From Taenia hydatigena (taxonomy: Eukaryota; Platyhelminthes; Cestoda; Cyclophyllidea; Taeniidae), in assembly GCA_036345935.2 (NCBI GenBank), contig JADWOT020000009.1, forward strand, positions 16,113,792-16,177,791: a DNA stretch of 64,000 bases, in the 5' to 3' direction. A model generated the notes under the pieces. That model searched no databases and was not told where the DNA came from. It saw only the letters and a program-made list of their open reading frames with translations. The position numbers and the translations under genes are program-made. Below, piece after piece: positions 37,801 through 51,262 of the stretch. How positions within the stretch are numbered: position 1 is the first letter of the stretch; each line of letters starts with the position of its first letter.

Positions 37801-39409
37801 ACTGTTTTAATTTTCGTCACGACATTCTGCAAGCGAACATGCTGCGTTTAAGTAGAAATCTAAGGATTAGCTTGTGCGTTTGGTAATAACGAGCTCAGTC
37901 CAGCCTCTGACAACAACGTCTTTAGTATACCATCCATGTCCCAAAAAACATATTGTTTTTCACATACTCATCTTTATTCTCAGCGCTACGATCATTCTAA
38001 TACACTACATGTTTTGGTATCTTCACCTCGGTCTTATAACATTTTATTGAAAATCCATCCCACGTATGGCACCAACCAGAACAAAAATGATAGCAGTAAA
38101 GTTGAGGTCAATAAATGTGCAAAGCGACTTTCTATTCCAGCGGCTTCTAGTTTTCATCAGTTTGATTTAATTGTTTGTCTTCTCCCTCCTTTCAACCCTC
38201 GCACTGCATTTCATTTAGCGCTTTTTTCGGCAGCTGATTACATTCAACAATTATTCTCGTGGTCAGCAATTACCTCTAATCCCTTTGTTCAGTCTCCACA
38301 TCCAACTTGCCATCTTTCTCTTCTGCATACTTATTTTAAAACTACCGAGTGACAGTACGCGCAATCCAACGCCAATTTTTCACTTTCTTACCAAAATAAA
38401 TGATTGAAATGTCTTCAGAGACAGCATTACGCAAATATGACTTCCGCAATATTCGGATTTAACTGCTGTTTACTATCTTAAAGGCTTATTTAGGTGGTGA
38501 AGTGTTTCTCAACGATCCCTTGGACATCAATAAACCAACAACTCGTAATTGTAGGACTAATGATGACGGCAAAGATTCGCCAGCAAACATAGATGGTGCG
38601 ATTCGTGTATTGATCGAGCGGCCGATAAAACTTTTGCAGAAAGGTTCTTTTTTGCTAAAGAACAAATGCCCAACTTCGTTTTAATGTGCAACTGCTTTTA
38701 CCTTTAAATTGATATCCGTAAAACTAGCAGATCTTTCCTGTACACCACTCACAATTTAAGCGGAGCTATGAATATGACAGCATCTGTATCGTCTACGCTG
38801 TGTTCACTCCACTGTTGCTCGATTTTTGGCTCCCTCCTCTGTTCTCTTAGGTTTTGCTGTAAGTGTTCTAAGCCAGCAACGAGGTTTTGGTTATAGCACA
38901 TAGCTCATCAGTGGATTCCATATCACAGGCAAACGAACGCATGATTAACATGTTTGCTTTACGCTATAAACCATTGAAAAGTTGGTTGCACATAAAACTG
39001 TGCACAAGTATTGGTTCAACATTAGCATGCAGCCGCCCATGAACCTTATATGTACTGATGCGATCTGACCCATTGCAGAGCACAACGTTTGCCTTATTAT
39101 CCCAGCAAACAATCCTCAGCTAATTATGCATAGGCAGAACCTCACTTTATCAGTGCCTGTTTGGTTCTATTTCAGTAGATCAAATGCAATCGCTACTCAG
39201 TAGATGCCCTTACCCTATGAGGTCAACACTTGCAACGCGAAAGCATGGAAATGACTTAAGGCTTACAGAAAACTCACAAGTCTTGCAGGCGTGATAGTTT
39301 ATTGCCGCATTCTACCCAAACAAAACATCGTGCAGTTCTGCAAAGTGGAATGGACAAAGGTGAAACCATAACTATATAAAATGCGCCTGTTAAACTAGGA
39401 AATACTTAC
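34874..39409. other. No supportable gene; expected cyclase 3' exons not found
   Basis: Searched by eye for the conserved second half of the cyclase domain (PRYCLFGDTVNTA type) on the plus strand without success. Frames at 35359-35673 (-) and 37936-38352 (+) are open for 104 and 138 codons but show no known motif. Confidence 0.5.
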
Positions 39410-40281
39410 CTAGATGACGTGAACGCAAATGTTCTTGCATATCTTCCAACGTCAGAAATCCTGCGTTGCATTCCGTGCAGTAAAGACGTATTTCTGAATC
39501 CCGCATTTTTTGAGCTGCAGCATGGTACAATAAGGCATGGAGTTGCGGGTTTTTCGCGGAAAATGTTAAAACTATTACAGAAAGACAGAGCACATCAGAT
39601 ATAATTAGAATTAGACGGATGCAAACTCACAAATGTGTGTTGCGATAAAGTGGTTGCTGTATTCCTCAAATTGAGTAAATGACTCAGCACACACACAGCA
39701 CGCATTGTGATTCAAGGCTATTTTTAAGTTCAAAAGAAGGTGCTTAAGCAAAAGGATATTGAACAAGAATAAAGGACAGATTTCGCAGAAGCCTTTACCT
39801 TTTTGATGCTGTAAGATCGTTGCAATGTTTCTGCACTTCATTGAGCAAGCTGGACAAGGTACAATCAAGTCAGCTAAAATGTGAATTATGCAAAAGCGGT
39901 GCTAAAGTCGTGCTGGTAGCTAATGAGGTGGTAGAGCACAGCCACTTAAAAGCAAATCGAGATCATCTGAATCTAGTTCCTAGTCAGATAAGACGGTGTC
40001 ATTTGGATAGAAAAAGAACGGTTAGCATGCTTAACACGGCTCATCAATTGGCAACCAAATTTAAAATTCCCATAAATATACGTCATTAATTAAGTTGCAC
40101 ACACTTTACTCAGTTTTGCTGAAGCAAAAATGAATGTGCAGCTTAAAACTAAAAGGCACCTGCCTTGATGCTCTCGAAACATATGTGCTTCAAGCGAGTT
40201 GATGGTCCTGAATTGAGCGAAGCAAATTCTACATCTGCAGTCATCCATTTTAGGGGAGATGAAGATGAGGTACGCAACGCT
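39410..40281 (-). CDS. C2H2 zinc-finger protein gene, four fingers on four exons
   Basis: Nucleic-acid-binding zinc-finger protein, likely nuclear. Exons on the minus strand: 40281 (or ATG at 40248) to 40160, 39873-39799, 39717-39631 and 39571-39410. Each gives one finger with a 12-residue C-to-H gap: CRICFAQF..HMFREH; CPACSMKC..HQKALNH, completed across the splice; CCVCAESF..HFIATH; CTECNAGF..HLRSRH. Introns 39798-39718 and 39630-39572 agree in phase (G+CC, T+TT), and the last donor is GTAAGT. The first junction (40160 to 39873) does not agree in phase unless a GC donor four bases earlier is used. The fingers lack the TGEKP linker, so this is not a tandem KRAB/ZNF-type array. Finger-free C-terminal exons probably lie below 39400 but were not found. 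No subfamily is recognised. Confidence 0.72.
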
Positions 40282-41473
40282 CTGTAATAGAGCCTACAGT
40301 ACGTATAATGCAAAGCAGAGGCGCCAAATGAATTTGCACTTAACCTTTCACATAACTAAAACACAGAGGAGCATAAGTCGCATAATTTGTTAAAAACTTT
40401 CGTAGCGTGATAGCTGTTAGCAGTGAATCTCAATCGCTGGGGATGTTATGGGGCAGTTTTGTTAATTTTAAAGACTTTAAGTTTCCATGCTCGCCAGTGT
40501 GAAAAAGATGTTATGCTAATTTACGAAGCATTGTCATGAAATAAAGGAGCCGTGGTTATTCGATTTAGGCCGTTGAAGGTTCACGCACGAGCAAGGATGT
40601 CTGCGGTAATCATCAATTCCAAAACCACGCTGTGCAATGACGGACACTACCTGTTAAACGTAGATCTTAGTTCCTTGAATATTTGCACCCACTCATTTAT
40701 AATGCCAGATAGACAGGTTTTATACGGTATGCGAGTAGTGATGCCACCATTTTAATAAAACGCTGTTTTTTCTAGCCCACACTACCACACCCTGATTGTT
40801 AAGAAGATAAGAATTGATTGGCAAGGCTGGCTTGCTGGTGGCCAATGACGGCATCAAACCTGAAGTCTGCATAAAACTCTTCCATTTACCCCATCTAAAA
40901 CTTAATCGCGGTTCCTGCACGGATTTAGCTGAACAACATTTACGATATCTACCCCTGTCGTTACCCATATCGTACCCATTCTTCTCTATCCTGTCTTATC
41001 AAACGGTTCCCTAACGCCTTACACCACAGTATTAACCCGACCTTACCACTCGCAAGAAGGAGCGTCACATTCATTTTATCCACACTGGAGAACATCTCAC
41101 TGCGTGATACATCGCATAGCGGACTGGCCTAGACCAGAATGCAGACCCGGAACCTCAACCACTAAAAACGCGAATTATACGCCCAGACTTCTGGTCCGCA
41201 CCAACCAGCGTGTACCAGCTTTTCATCGCACCTACATTTTACTTCTTTGCCCGTGTTTGCCCATAATGTGCTGTTCTTCGTGGCCGCTCTTGCGACCAGC
41301 AATCCGCGGCTCTGCTGATGAGCATTAAAAAGACTGCTACCTAAATTCGCTTGGGCTGTCAAGCAGCAAATAAAAGACAACGCAGTGGCCAAAGAACACC
41401 TGTACATAATCCTCTAAATCGCAGTTGCTGATGATTTAGGACATGACATCCGCTTTAGCTGCCAAAGCTCCCG

Positions 41474-41500
41474 GAGTTGAGAGTTGAGAGTTGAGAGTTG
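41474..41500 (+). repeat. 7-bp tandem repeat (GAGTTGA), nearly four units
   Basis: Three perfect GAGTTGA units followed by GAGTTG. Isolated microsatellite-like run in otherwise unique sequence. Confidence 0.9.
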
Positions 41501-42591
41501 CTGTTCCTGCAATTATTGGCACAATCTTGCAATGTTTCGTCTTCCAAGTTTCTCATTTACATATACCGCGCAAATACTTCTTTTTCTAAGGTCACCACGC
41601 GTATATGATATGGGGATTCGTTGGTCACTCCGAAAGCGGGTTTCTTCGAGGCTAATTTGATTATATTACTACAAAGCAATGGATACTGAATTTGTTTTAA
41701 GAATCAACTGAAATATTCACGCTTTTGTGAGTAATGAAAAGCAGCATTTATGTTTGTGCGAGTTCCTTTGACGTGTATTGTATTGGGACATAAATATCAG
41801 AGTTTGTCGTTAGGTACACGGCTGTGAACCACGCAGTAGACTAAAGCTATTATGTTAAATGCTAAAACAACTCTTTAAACCTTTACTTTTGCATTCGTCG
41901 CATTTTATTTTGTACGGTGAGGCCTATGGCAGTAGGGGTTATGCAATTTTGCCCCCTCTTTAATTTCTTATGGCAGACTAGACGTAAACGTACATATTCT
42001 TTTTTCCTAAGCAATAGAAGCTAAGACATTTTGGAACACTAACTGATGGCAAGGCAAATTAGTGCTGAACCTCTTTAATTGTGTCACCACAGGAAGCGCA
42101 TGAGGTCGAAGTCTGCGGATGGGAAGCCAAATATGCTTTAAGAGGAAGTGATGAGAAGAATTAGGATTTTGGTCAGGGTGCTTTCTTAGACAAGAGTTTT
42201 GTAGACAAAACTACGACAAAATAAGATAAAGCCGAGCGAGTGGTAAGAGGCGGTGAATGCATTTAAGGAGGTCAGTTTACAGAGTCTATTCAATAGGATG
42301 CCAGCCGACTCGGAGAAGATAAACGCTGATCTAAACGAGAAGGACGAATCGTTTGCCTTATGTGACTTAGTGTTGCCATAAGTGAGAAGGGCTTTGCGAA
42401 GAAGTGTGGGAAGACCAAAGCACTGCCATAAGCCAAAAGGCGTCGGATAGAGGCGTCGCAGAATGTGATAGACAAGCGTAAAAAGCGCTGCGAAGCCTGC
42501 AAAGAAATAGTTCTTAACGCCGCACTGACTTCAAGGTTTGTTCAAATTTATTCACAACATTGCAACCGTAGATATAATCGCGCTTTTCTGC

Positions 42592-42945
42592 TTAAATTTG
42601 TTCTCCCTTAAAGTTCTGTATAGTAATGGTGGCTTTGCGTGCCTCTCCGTGAACATTCGCAAGCCCCAAGTGATGTCTCAACTGTGATATTGAAAAGCCC
42701 TCAGGTGGCAGACAGCAAGCACCAACAATTTTTATGTTCGGATTGCTGCAAGATTGCTCAATGGGACTAGTGCGCCAATGCAAAATCCTTGCAAGCGTCT
42801 TAGTTTGTCGATACAAAATATACTTCTGTAGTATAGCATCAACGAAGGCAGTGCTCAAGGACTCCTGAGTTGCTGAACGACCACAACTCATGCGAACAAA
42901 TTCGTATTTATGGCGTCTGCCAAAGAATAAGGTAAAACACACTTG
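42592..42945 (-). CDS. Possible terminal exon, unidentified protein
   Basis: A pyrimidine-rich acceptor (TTCTTTGGCAG) is followed by about 110 open codons to a stop near 42592. The translation includes SLSTAFVDAILQKYILYRQT, NPNIKIVGACCLPPEGFSIS, then LRHHLGLANVHGEARK and ends FKGEQI. It is well balanced in composition, but a frame of this length is expected a few times by chance in a window this size. No domain is recognised. Confidence 0.2.
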   Translation of the reverse strand, partial: QVCFTLFFGRRHKYEFVRMSCGRSATQESLSTAFVDAILQKYILYRQTKTLARILHWRTSPIEQSCSNPNIKIVGACCLPPEGFSISQLRHHLGLANVHGEARKATITIQNFKGEQI

Positions 42946-45900
42946 AAAGTGCATTATATTTGTGTTACCCAGCACTAATGGTTAAATATTAGCCACGGAG
43001 CTTTCATAAGAAGGATGATGGTGGAAAAAGAGTACTCAAGTGCTGTAAGAATGCATTATTAACAAAGTTCATAATTCACAAGATCACTGGCAAGATATTC
43101 CTGTGTTCATAATTTCAGCTATTTGAGCTATTGGTTGCTGACTGTTGAAAAGCAATTTGACAGATGGGTGTGTCTGCGCAGCCCAAGGCTAATTTGGAAG
43201 CAAAAATTGGATTACCAAGTACTTTAGTGCTGATCTCTGATTTTGGTACAGACGTTGCTTCCCCCCTTCACCGATGATTTAAATGGGATAGTGATTGCAT
43301 TCCTCATTATCACGGAGGGGCTCTTTGAAACGTGGCCAAAAGTCAAGTGCATCTCTCTGTTTGATGCAGCTGTAGGGTGATTTTAGGAATAAATAGCTTA
43401 AGAATTTGACGCTGTCGAGCCAATACATTGTGCAACGTAGTTAGAATGCGGTGTTGATAAGAAATTTCTCAGCCTAATGGGAGGTTACTTTGACAAGAAC
43501 ACAAGGTAAGAAGAAGACGTCTGTCATTCCTTGTCACTTCCCGTAGCCAGCTGCCCTCAATAACGAGTAATTATACGAGCTGTTGGGTGGTATAATTATC
43601 GCGTAGGATGATATGATTTTAAGCATCATAGCAGTCGCCAGCATTAGGTAGGCCGGCTGAGTGTTTGACTGTCACACTCACTGATATGGACTTTAATATT
43701 TCCTTTTTTAGAGAGGTCTACACCGACTGCTTCACTGTCTAAATACAGAGCTATATTGCACAGAGTAGATTGAGTCAACGTAAACTTGTGTAGAGTGGCA
43801 CATGTTATTTTGGCATAGACTTGGCTGGTTCATGGTATGTTTGGTTACCAATGGAAGGAATAATGAGGTATCGTCGTTGCAACAACAAATTCTTGTTTCA
43901 CGGCTGCGATTTTGGTAGTCTAGATCCGTCTAATAAGCTCCTTGCAGGTCCGATCGGCAGACTGGCGCCAAACTCAGGATGGCACGAAATTGGCTAACAC
44001 AGTTGTGATTGTGATTGTGCTTAAATGCGGTTTCCAGAGAAGTTAGTAGATTTTACACTAAGTGGGGTTACGCGTACGGGGCTATAAAATCAGTGTCGCT
44101 CAAGTCCTTTGATGATGCACTCAATTTAGAGGAGACTTTCCAACCCCATCCAAGGGTGGGATTCTTTGGTTGGATGTGACCATTGCCTTAAATTTTTGCA
44201 CTCAGTTTAAAAAGCAAAATCTAGGTAGAAATTTCTTGTAAATGGATCTGCTAGGTAGCAGAATGCTTAGCAGTATGCATTGAATACGAACATTAGAGAA
44301 ACGCTGGCGAAATTATCTAATTGTTAACAGCAGCCTGCTTGAGCCAATTAGTTAATTCTTATGATCATGCGTAGCACGAAGTCACCCCCTTTGTAACTTA
44401 ACATCACTTTTTACCTGATCACGAATCCGACAAGATGAAATGTCAGATGACAAGAGGTCAGTGGCCTAAAAATCTGACCTTCTTTTATGCTAGCATTAAC
44501 ATATCACGCATTGTGTCCAGCGTATTATCAAGACTTTATTAAGTTCTAATACAGTAACAGAGCAAGGCCATACACAGACACACAATCACTTACTCTTGAC
44601 AAAAATTGGTGCAACATAATGTAAGTGTGCGTCTCAATTTTGATGGATGCTATAATAGATATGAAATTGCAGATTCGGCCTAAGCACTGGCAGAGCTTAT
44701 GCAAGATCAGTTGTGGCACTTCGCGTTCGTAAGCTAGAAGGAAAATAGAATGCCGAGCAGGCAGTGCTAATCCCATTCTCAATATTAAGGCAATAAAATG
44801 AATTGATTAGGGGACATACGACCTTGACTAATGCATCTCAGATGATGTTTGAAGCCGTCGGGCAAGAAGGCAATGGTATCAGAAAGTAATGCACATGAAT
44901 TACTTCCACCACCTAAACTGATTCATGCTACACAGTTGACGCATTTCTATATGACCACACAAAGAAACGTATAATCACCTTGCTTTCCGTGAATTCGGTG
45001 CAGTTCGATGGGAAGGAAGGGCGCACAAGTACTGACCATGGACTTCTTGCACCCGCGCCGTCGTGGCTGCACACCTCATCCAAAGAGTCAGTAAGAAACG
45101 TGCTTGCAGATGGTTGGCTTACTCAAAGACAAGCGTCCTGACGGTAGTCGTGTTCACTAGCGTTTGTTTAGCACTTCAGTGTTCTGCCAAGCTGGGAAGT
45201 TAATCGCTGATTTCGAAGGCACCTTCTAAGCAAGGAGATGATGAGACCACGCTATATGCAGTAAACAATCATGCAGAATAATGCCAAAACTCGCAGACTT
45301 TTCTTAACTTTTGAGCAATTTCTGGTGAGATATTAAAATTGCTTTTGCAAAATAGCGTACACCAACTGCAGAGATATAGGTCACAGATAACCATTTTGAA
45401 GAAGGTAAAGGCTTATTTGGGCAGCAATTTTACCCTTTGAAATAATTTTGCGCTCCTTTTGATGCACTTTTTGAGTTATGGCCAGCAATGGAGATTAGAA
45501 ATGGGTCGTGGTGGATCTGGATTAAAAGCGCAACGTTTTCTTTAACCAATGCAAGATAAAACGGAGTTTTAAATGAAAAAAATTGGACAATGAAGAGAAA
45601 GTTTCGCACTCGAATATCCAAGATTTTCCACGTCAACACGCGTAATAAGATATAGTTTACAATTGTTTGGTGGGATTCGATCTACAAGTAAAAGTTTTCC
45701 ATGGCTGTGCCAGAATCGACTTAGATGCGCTTGCGTTCTTGCGATTTTTATGAGAAGTCGGCTGAGAATAGAAAAGGTGTTTATCCACGTTTGTCCATGT
45801 ACGGACGACGGCGTGCCATGTCGGTGTCAAAATTAACAGAGCGGATTTGTCTAGATGTAATATAAGCTAATTGAGATGAGTTATGCACTAGTTTGTCTAG

Positions 45901-46848
45901 CATAAATTCGTGTGCTAATTATTTCATTTCGCGCATCCCGCCGTTCACTGGATACACGCTAAATTTATTATCAAAAACAATGGTCTTTTTTGATAGAGAT
46001 ATCCTTCAATTTCACCAATCAAAAGAAGGAAACAGTAAAATGGTAAGCATAGTGCTGGTATAAACGCACATAAATTGCAACGAATTCGCAGTCTACGACA
46101 AAGTAAAAATCACTCGCTCCTCAATGAGTGGGCAATCGACAAGATCACATTAACGACTTGCAAAGTGCTTGATGCGCAATGCGTGATACACTGATATTAG
46201 TACGCAGATGAGTTTACCTTACCAAGGCAGTGTTGTATCGTCAGACCTACTATCAAGTAATCAGTCATGCTTAATTGCATGGGAGCAATAGTGTGTTTTG
46301 AGGTCATAAAATGCTAATGATGAGCGGTAACACAGCTGCGTACTACATGACTTGACATGACACCTAAACAACATGCTGCTAGCTATAAGAATAGCGCATT
46401 GGACTGCGTTCTAATCATGGCCATAGCAAAGTCCTGGTAAACTATTCATTACTTTTAAGTTGGTCAGTCGCTTTGGAAACCTGCACCTTCAGAATCTTCG
46501 TCAAAACTGGCAGAAGTTTCAGCAGTGGTTATTGTCTGGCACTACTGCAACTGGCAATATAGCTGTAGCGATTACAACTGATGCAATGTTTCGCGAGATG
46601 GTGCTCTGCTGGCATTTGAGTTCGTACATCAATCGCGTAGAAGGCTGTTTTTGTTGTCACGAATAAATAAAAAAGGCCGCGTGTCCAGCCTTACGCATCT
46701 ATCTATCCCCTTCGACGATGCAGGGCATTGTAATCAAAAAATTTGCATTAGTCTTCAAAAAACTAAGGATCTATTTTGAGCAGCATTACTAATTGTTCCC
46801 AATTCATTGTGGTACGTAGTAATATTTTATTACCTTAGTCCAACTCAC

Positions 46849-47562
46849 CTTATCCGCACGTCAAGCAGTAAGTTATGTGAACGAAGAAGGAGGACATAAT
46901 GAAGGCAGAGCTTATATTTCGACAAATCACTGAGAACAGACATGATATTATGCATACAGATGAATAAAAGCAGTTTCTGGGAGTTCGCTGTAAAAGTTGA
47001 GGCCCAGCGTTGGGGAGGTCGGCTATTGGATACTGCCCTGCATCTCTGTCTCTTCCCTGTGAACCATGCGGGTACAATCGTTCTCGGTGGTATTCGAGGC
47101 GGTGGCATCGACAGCAGCATGAACAGCAGAGGTGGCGACGGATGCGGCCGTATCAGGATCGACGTTACCGAAACGCATATACTTTGAGTAGTACTCTAAG
47201 GTCTGCTCAGATTGTCTTCATTTTAGGGTCGGAAGTGAGGAAACTATTATTCCTATGCGCGGTGCAGGAACCATGTGATTCCTAATGCTTTCTTCATGCG
47301 CGTTGATAGACGAATGATTACGTTTTGTTAAATATAATTCGTAGGTGCCGTTTGTGCCGATTGTTGCCGGTGGCTGGAGACAGAGCAACCCCATGCCGAA
47401 AGGATTGGGTTAAAATGCCACTGCCATCATTATCCCCATCATCACTGCCTTTAGCAATATTGTTCTCTTTTCCAACTGATTTTCCTGTCATTGTGATGGC
47501 AATTTGAGGAGCTGCTCTTGCCACTGATGCAGAATGAGCATGTTCTTTCACCAATAGCCACC
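46849..47562 (-). CDS. Unidentified minus-strand gene, two phase-compatible exons plus one candidate
   Basis: Exon 47562-47322 (acceptor CTCTAG, donor GTAATC) encodes KEHAHSASVARAAPQIAI, then a Gly/Asp-rich acidic patch (GSDDGDNDGSG) and a basic end (NNRHKRHLR). Its leftover AC joins A at 47215 to give exon 47215-47034: SEQTLEYYSKYMRFGNVDPD, an Ala/Thr-rich stretch and MVHREETEMQ. A third candidate, 46929-46849, has a fine acceptor (TTCTCAG) and donor (GTGAGT) and encodes DLSKYKLCLHYVLLLRSH, but its phase does not fit the second exon. No known domain is recognised. The acidic, Ala/Thr-rich sequence suggests a disordered soluble protein. The plus-strand frames over the same DNA are Arg/Trp-rich and look like shadows. 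Confidence 0.35.
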
Positions 47563-47934
47563 CTAGAGCCTTTAAGAGATTTGCACTCTAAATTTATATT
47601 TGTCCGATGGCCCTCCATTTCGACCAAAGCTTAAATTTGCAAGCAAAGAAAGCGATAAAGGAGCAGATTTGACTGATTTGTGACGGAAGTGCTATCTTTA
47701 ACTAACCGAGTTAAAAGTAGCAGTCAGTGTATTTTTACAAATGTTGAGCTGACCTAAACTGCCAACCAATCAATTGCTATACGATGATTGGTCATTCGGG
47801 ATGTTTGATCTGATCACCCCGTCTTTAACAGTTTTATCATGCCATAGCGACCTGAGTAAGCAAGAGTGATATTCTAGACACAAATATGTGCTCACATCTA
47901 CAGCGAGGTCTTAAAATAGCAGCACCCCTTCCCA

Positions 47935-48535
47935 AAGTCATTTCACTTTAAAGTATCTGGGTATGTCAGAGATCATTGTTTGAAAATCTCACATTTGTGT
48001 AATGCTTCAACACAATTTAGTTTCGTGAGGTGGCGGTGTGGGAGGTTTTGTGTGTTCGGATACAGTGACCCATTTGTGATATGTGGGTACATAGAAAGTG
48101 GATGAATATCAATGCCAAATCACCAAACCTTAGTTGCTGGCGTCAACACAACTGCCACCTTTAGCGCTACGATTAAATTGCATTTAAATTTTAAAAGCTA
48201 GTTTAAGTGCTTTCGTCGGCCAAAGCGCAAAGTATACACGACCAAAATAGGTCTACCATTCCGCAGAGACTGCATTAAAGTCCACACTGCTCATTAGTAT
48301 ATCCTGGATATAATTTCCACTACCTTTAGACGGTGTTCTTATTGACTAAGTTAAAAACCGAGGGATAGAAAGGGATGCAGTAGATTTGTGGAGAAGTAAA
48401 TTCCATTTGCAAGAAGGACATCAAAACGCAAATTATGCCAATAAAATTATCTGGAAACCGTTATTTATTTAATAAATGTAGTGATTTGAAGACGGAGTCT
48501 CCTAACTCTAATTAAGTTCTTTGTATGTGCAAGTC
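47935..48535 (+). repeat. Diverged dispersed repeat, copy A (uninterrupted)
   Basis: Colinear with 51263-52335. Anchors are AAAGTCATTT, TATGTCAGA, TAATGCTT, ATTTAGTTT, ATACACGA/ATACAAGA, CTGCATTAAA and GAAAGGGATGCA, in the same order and orientation. Identity looks like about two thirds by eye. No open frame is shared between the copies, so this is probably an old non-coding element. Confidence 0.6.
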
Positions 48536-49164
48536 ATCCGTCATCTCCACCTCAGCTTGGCTGTAAGTTCTAGCGAATGGTCTTGCAAAGCATTTGTGAA
48601 AAGTAGCGGGTGGTGTTTGCATGTAAAATTGCCCTAAAATGGCTGTTGACCTGGCGCATACTTAAAACCGCTTTTGATTGCCCCATGCCACCATGCACTT
48701 TTGCACAATTTAATAGGACATTCGTTTCTGCAACTTTGTTTCTCGATCCTTTTAAACAGGAGTTAAAATATTGGCGAATTTGTTGAAACATATTGTCTGT
48801 CATTAGGAAGGCACTTGCATTGATACAGTTTAGACCCATCAATCGACGCTAATGGAGACAAAATGACTCCCTGACAAAGGCCTGAATTCTAGCCGAACCT
48901 TTAAGGAAATAAGGAATGAAGAATTGGCCGAGACTTTTAAACATAATCTGTCAGTGAATGCTTTGCAAACTACCGTTTTGTCAAGCGATTTGCTGGAAAG
49001 TGAGTTGCAGCGCAGATACATGCGTTTATAAAAATAAGCAAAGTTTCCCTAAAGTGCCTAAATAGTTCCTTTGAGAAAATCTCGCAACAAATTTGGCATT
49101 TACTTTGCCATGAAGTATTATAAACCCTTACAGTACTAATAACTTTTTTCAAAACATATTTTAC

Positions 49165-49311
49165 GTGGTTCTCAATTTGTGCATCCCTTCTAAATGCTCT
49201 AGAATGGGTTGGCTTTCTTCTCTTTAATGCATGCAGAGCCACATCGTTAAGTGGACTAGGTATTAGCACCCAATCAGGTCCCTTCTCATAAATTTGCGGC
49301 AACCTTAGACC
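49165..49311 (-). CDS. Unidentified exon-like segment
   Basis: Acceptor TTATATCAG, then 49 codons in phase 0 to a GTAAAA donor: GLRLPQIYEKGPDWVLIPSP, then a basic stretch ALKRRKPTHSRAFRR and DAQIENH. The composition looks like protein rather than chance, with balanced charge and no long hydrophobic or low-complexity run. No family is recognised. It lies on the same strand and upstream of the segments at 47562-46849 and could belong to the same gene. Confidence 0.3.
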
Positions 49312-51262
49312 CTGATATAAGAGTAGGTTGTGCTAGGTCTTCTCAACCAATGATAGGCCAAAACCGAGATTTCATTCTTAATGATTCCCATTGACTAATC
49401 AAGAAAGCCTTATGACGACTGAGCATCGCGTCATCTAGCTCGCTCTGATTTTGCCTCTTCTGATCATCTGTGCTGCAGCTATATACTTCACCTGTTTTCT
49501 CTGACCCTTCTGGCCAGCCAAATCTAGGGGCTGAATTATCAACAGTGTGGGTCGTTTGAGTCTGCGTTGAAGATGCGGATACCCTGCATTAAGTCGGATG
49601 GTGGTGTGGCGTAGGCACAGAGTGTAGTTACTACCTCGTAATGAAAAGTGTACTCAATTAGGTTTGTTGCTTCTCATCATGCTTGCCTGTCTCGTCTTCC
49701 TGTCGATTTTGTGGCCTATGCAGGACTCAGAATACCCTACCCTACGTTTGTTCGCCACAGGTGATGTTATGCCTCATACCTTAAACAACAGCGGACCGCT
49801 GAGTCAACACAGTTAGTCACTGCAGAATTTGACCCGCTCCTTACTTGACAGTGGATGGCAGATGCACATAACGTTAGGGTCGCGAATAATAAAGGGAGGC
49901 CTCCTGGTAGACATTTATTCAGCAAAGTGTTTGCAGCTGTTGATGAAATCATTCCCATGCCACATGTATCAATATCAACGACGTTTCAAGCACAATTGAA
50001 TGACGAAACCAAGGCTTAATCTGGCGCCAAGAACATAGTGATTGGAGTGTTGTTAAGTCTAACAAAGCACTGGGGAAAGCAACTGCATCCGTGCTGTATT
50101 TTGATTGATTTATATCGCCACTTAAAGAAAAATTAGGGACGTCGGACACTGCAAACGCTATTCACTATGCCACCATCGGTTGTACAGATCAGGACAGGTT
50201 ATTTGCGCAAATATATTATAAAATTAGCGTTGCTCACGTAGATTTGGCAAATGCAGTGGAAGTGAGCAGGTCTATATTGAACCTAGTGTCAACTTACCAG
50301 ACAGCGCTGCTGTTCAATTATGGAAAAAAAACAATTATCTGGAACAACATCAATGCCATTTATTTCATGATAAATGCTGTGTACGAATGTGATGATTAAA
50401 CAAGAGCGGGTTTACGATATCAGATCGTTTATAAGCGTAAAATAATTAAGGAGAGGCTTAACGCACGCAGGATATGGATGATTTAAAGTAAAATTATAGC
50501 GGGTTTCAGAAAGTTGGTATGATTAGAGATTGTGAATTTAAAGTGCGGTTTAAGACAGCATCAGCGAGGCATACAATTAAGTGCAGTCTCCTCAGAAGGG
50601 ACTAAGCGCTTAGCGCCTTCATGCTGTGGTGCAGACTTGCCATCCAGTGTGGCATCAGAGTGGGTAGCTCAAGGAAGTGGGACGTGCCTGCCTTTCCAAT
50701 ATGGGCTAACACAAAAGCATTGTAGCCACGCCACATTGGTTTGCTTAGTTGGAAGGACGCGAGAACTTAGGTGGTTTCAATGAATTCGATGAATTAAGTG
50801 TGTACTCAAAGAAGGTGCTGAGGCCATTAATGGGGTCGTGGGAGCTGCCGCGGTTATCTCGCATAAAGCAAACGCAAGGTGAATCGCATTTATTATCCTT
50901 AGGATTGACTAAAGGAAATTGCGATTTTGCTACAAGACTGCTACTTCTTGTAGCAGATTATCAAAATTTCACAAAGCATTGCCCTATGTGAGATATTTTA
51001 CTAGAGATCATATAAGGACAGTTCGCACTTAAGGCTCAAAAACGTCATTTTGCGCATCAGGCCGTGGAGTAAATGTTTCATTGAAGACTCGCAAATCAGA
51101 GCGAAAAACGCCTCCATTGCAAGGCAAATTCACCAAAACCCTAAGCCAGTAGAGTCGATAGGGCGCAACCCTCTATCTTTGTAAATAACATAACTTCCAG
51201 ACTGCATGATTGGTCCGATCTAAGTTCCTGTAGGGTAGCGAGATAGCAATCTTCCTTATTTA

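Larger units (their letters stand above)
40282..46848. other. Mostly empty; weak exon candidates only
   Basis: Apart from the doubtful minus-strand exon at 42592-42945 and the GAGTTGA repeat, nothing is supportable. At 41051-41103 (+) an 18-codon run contains RHIHFIHTGEHLT, which resembles the end of a C2H2 finger plus its TGEK linker but has no cysteine pair before it. Confidence 0.5.

Noticed and set aside
37936..38352. 138-codon plus-strand frame
   Set aside because: Ser/His/Leu-rich without domain or splice context; length is not significant given six frames over 64 kb.
39820..40089. Plus-strand frame opposite the zinc-finger gene containing a CELC motif
   Set aside because: The minus strand has four fingers and phase-consistent introns over the same DNA, and the plus frame lacks a proper His pair spacing.
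47010..47285. Plus-strand Arg/Trp-rich frame opposite the unidentified minus-strand exons
   Set aside because: Looks like a shadow of the balanced minus-strand translation, which has splice sites.
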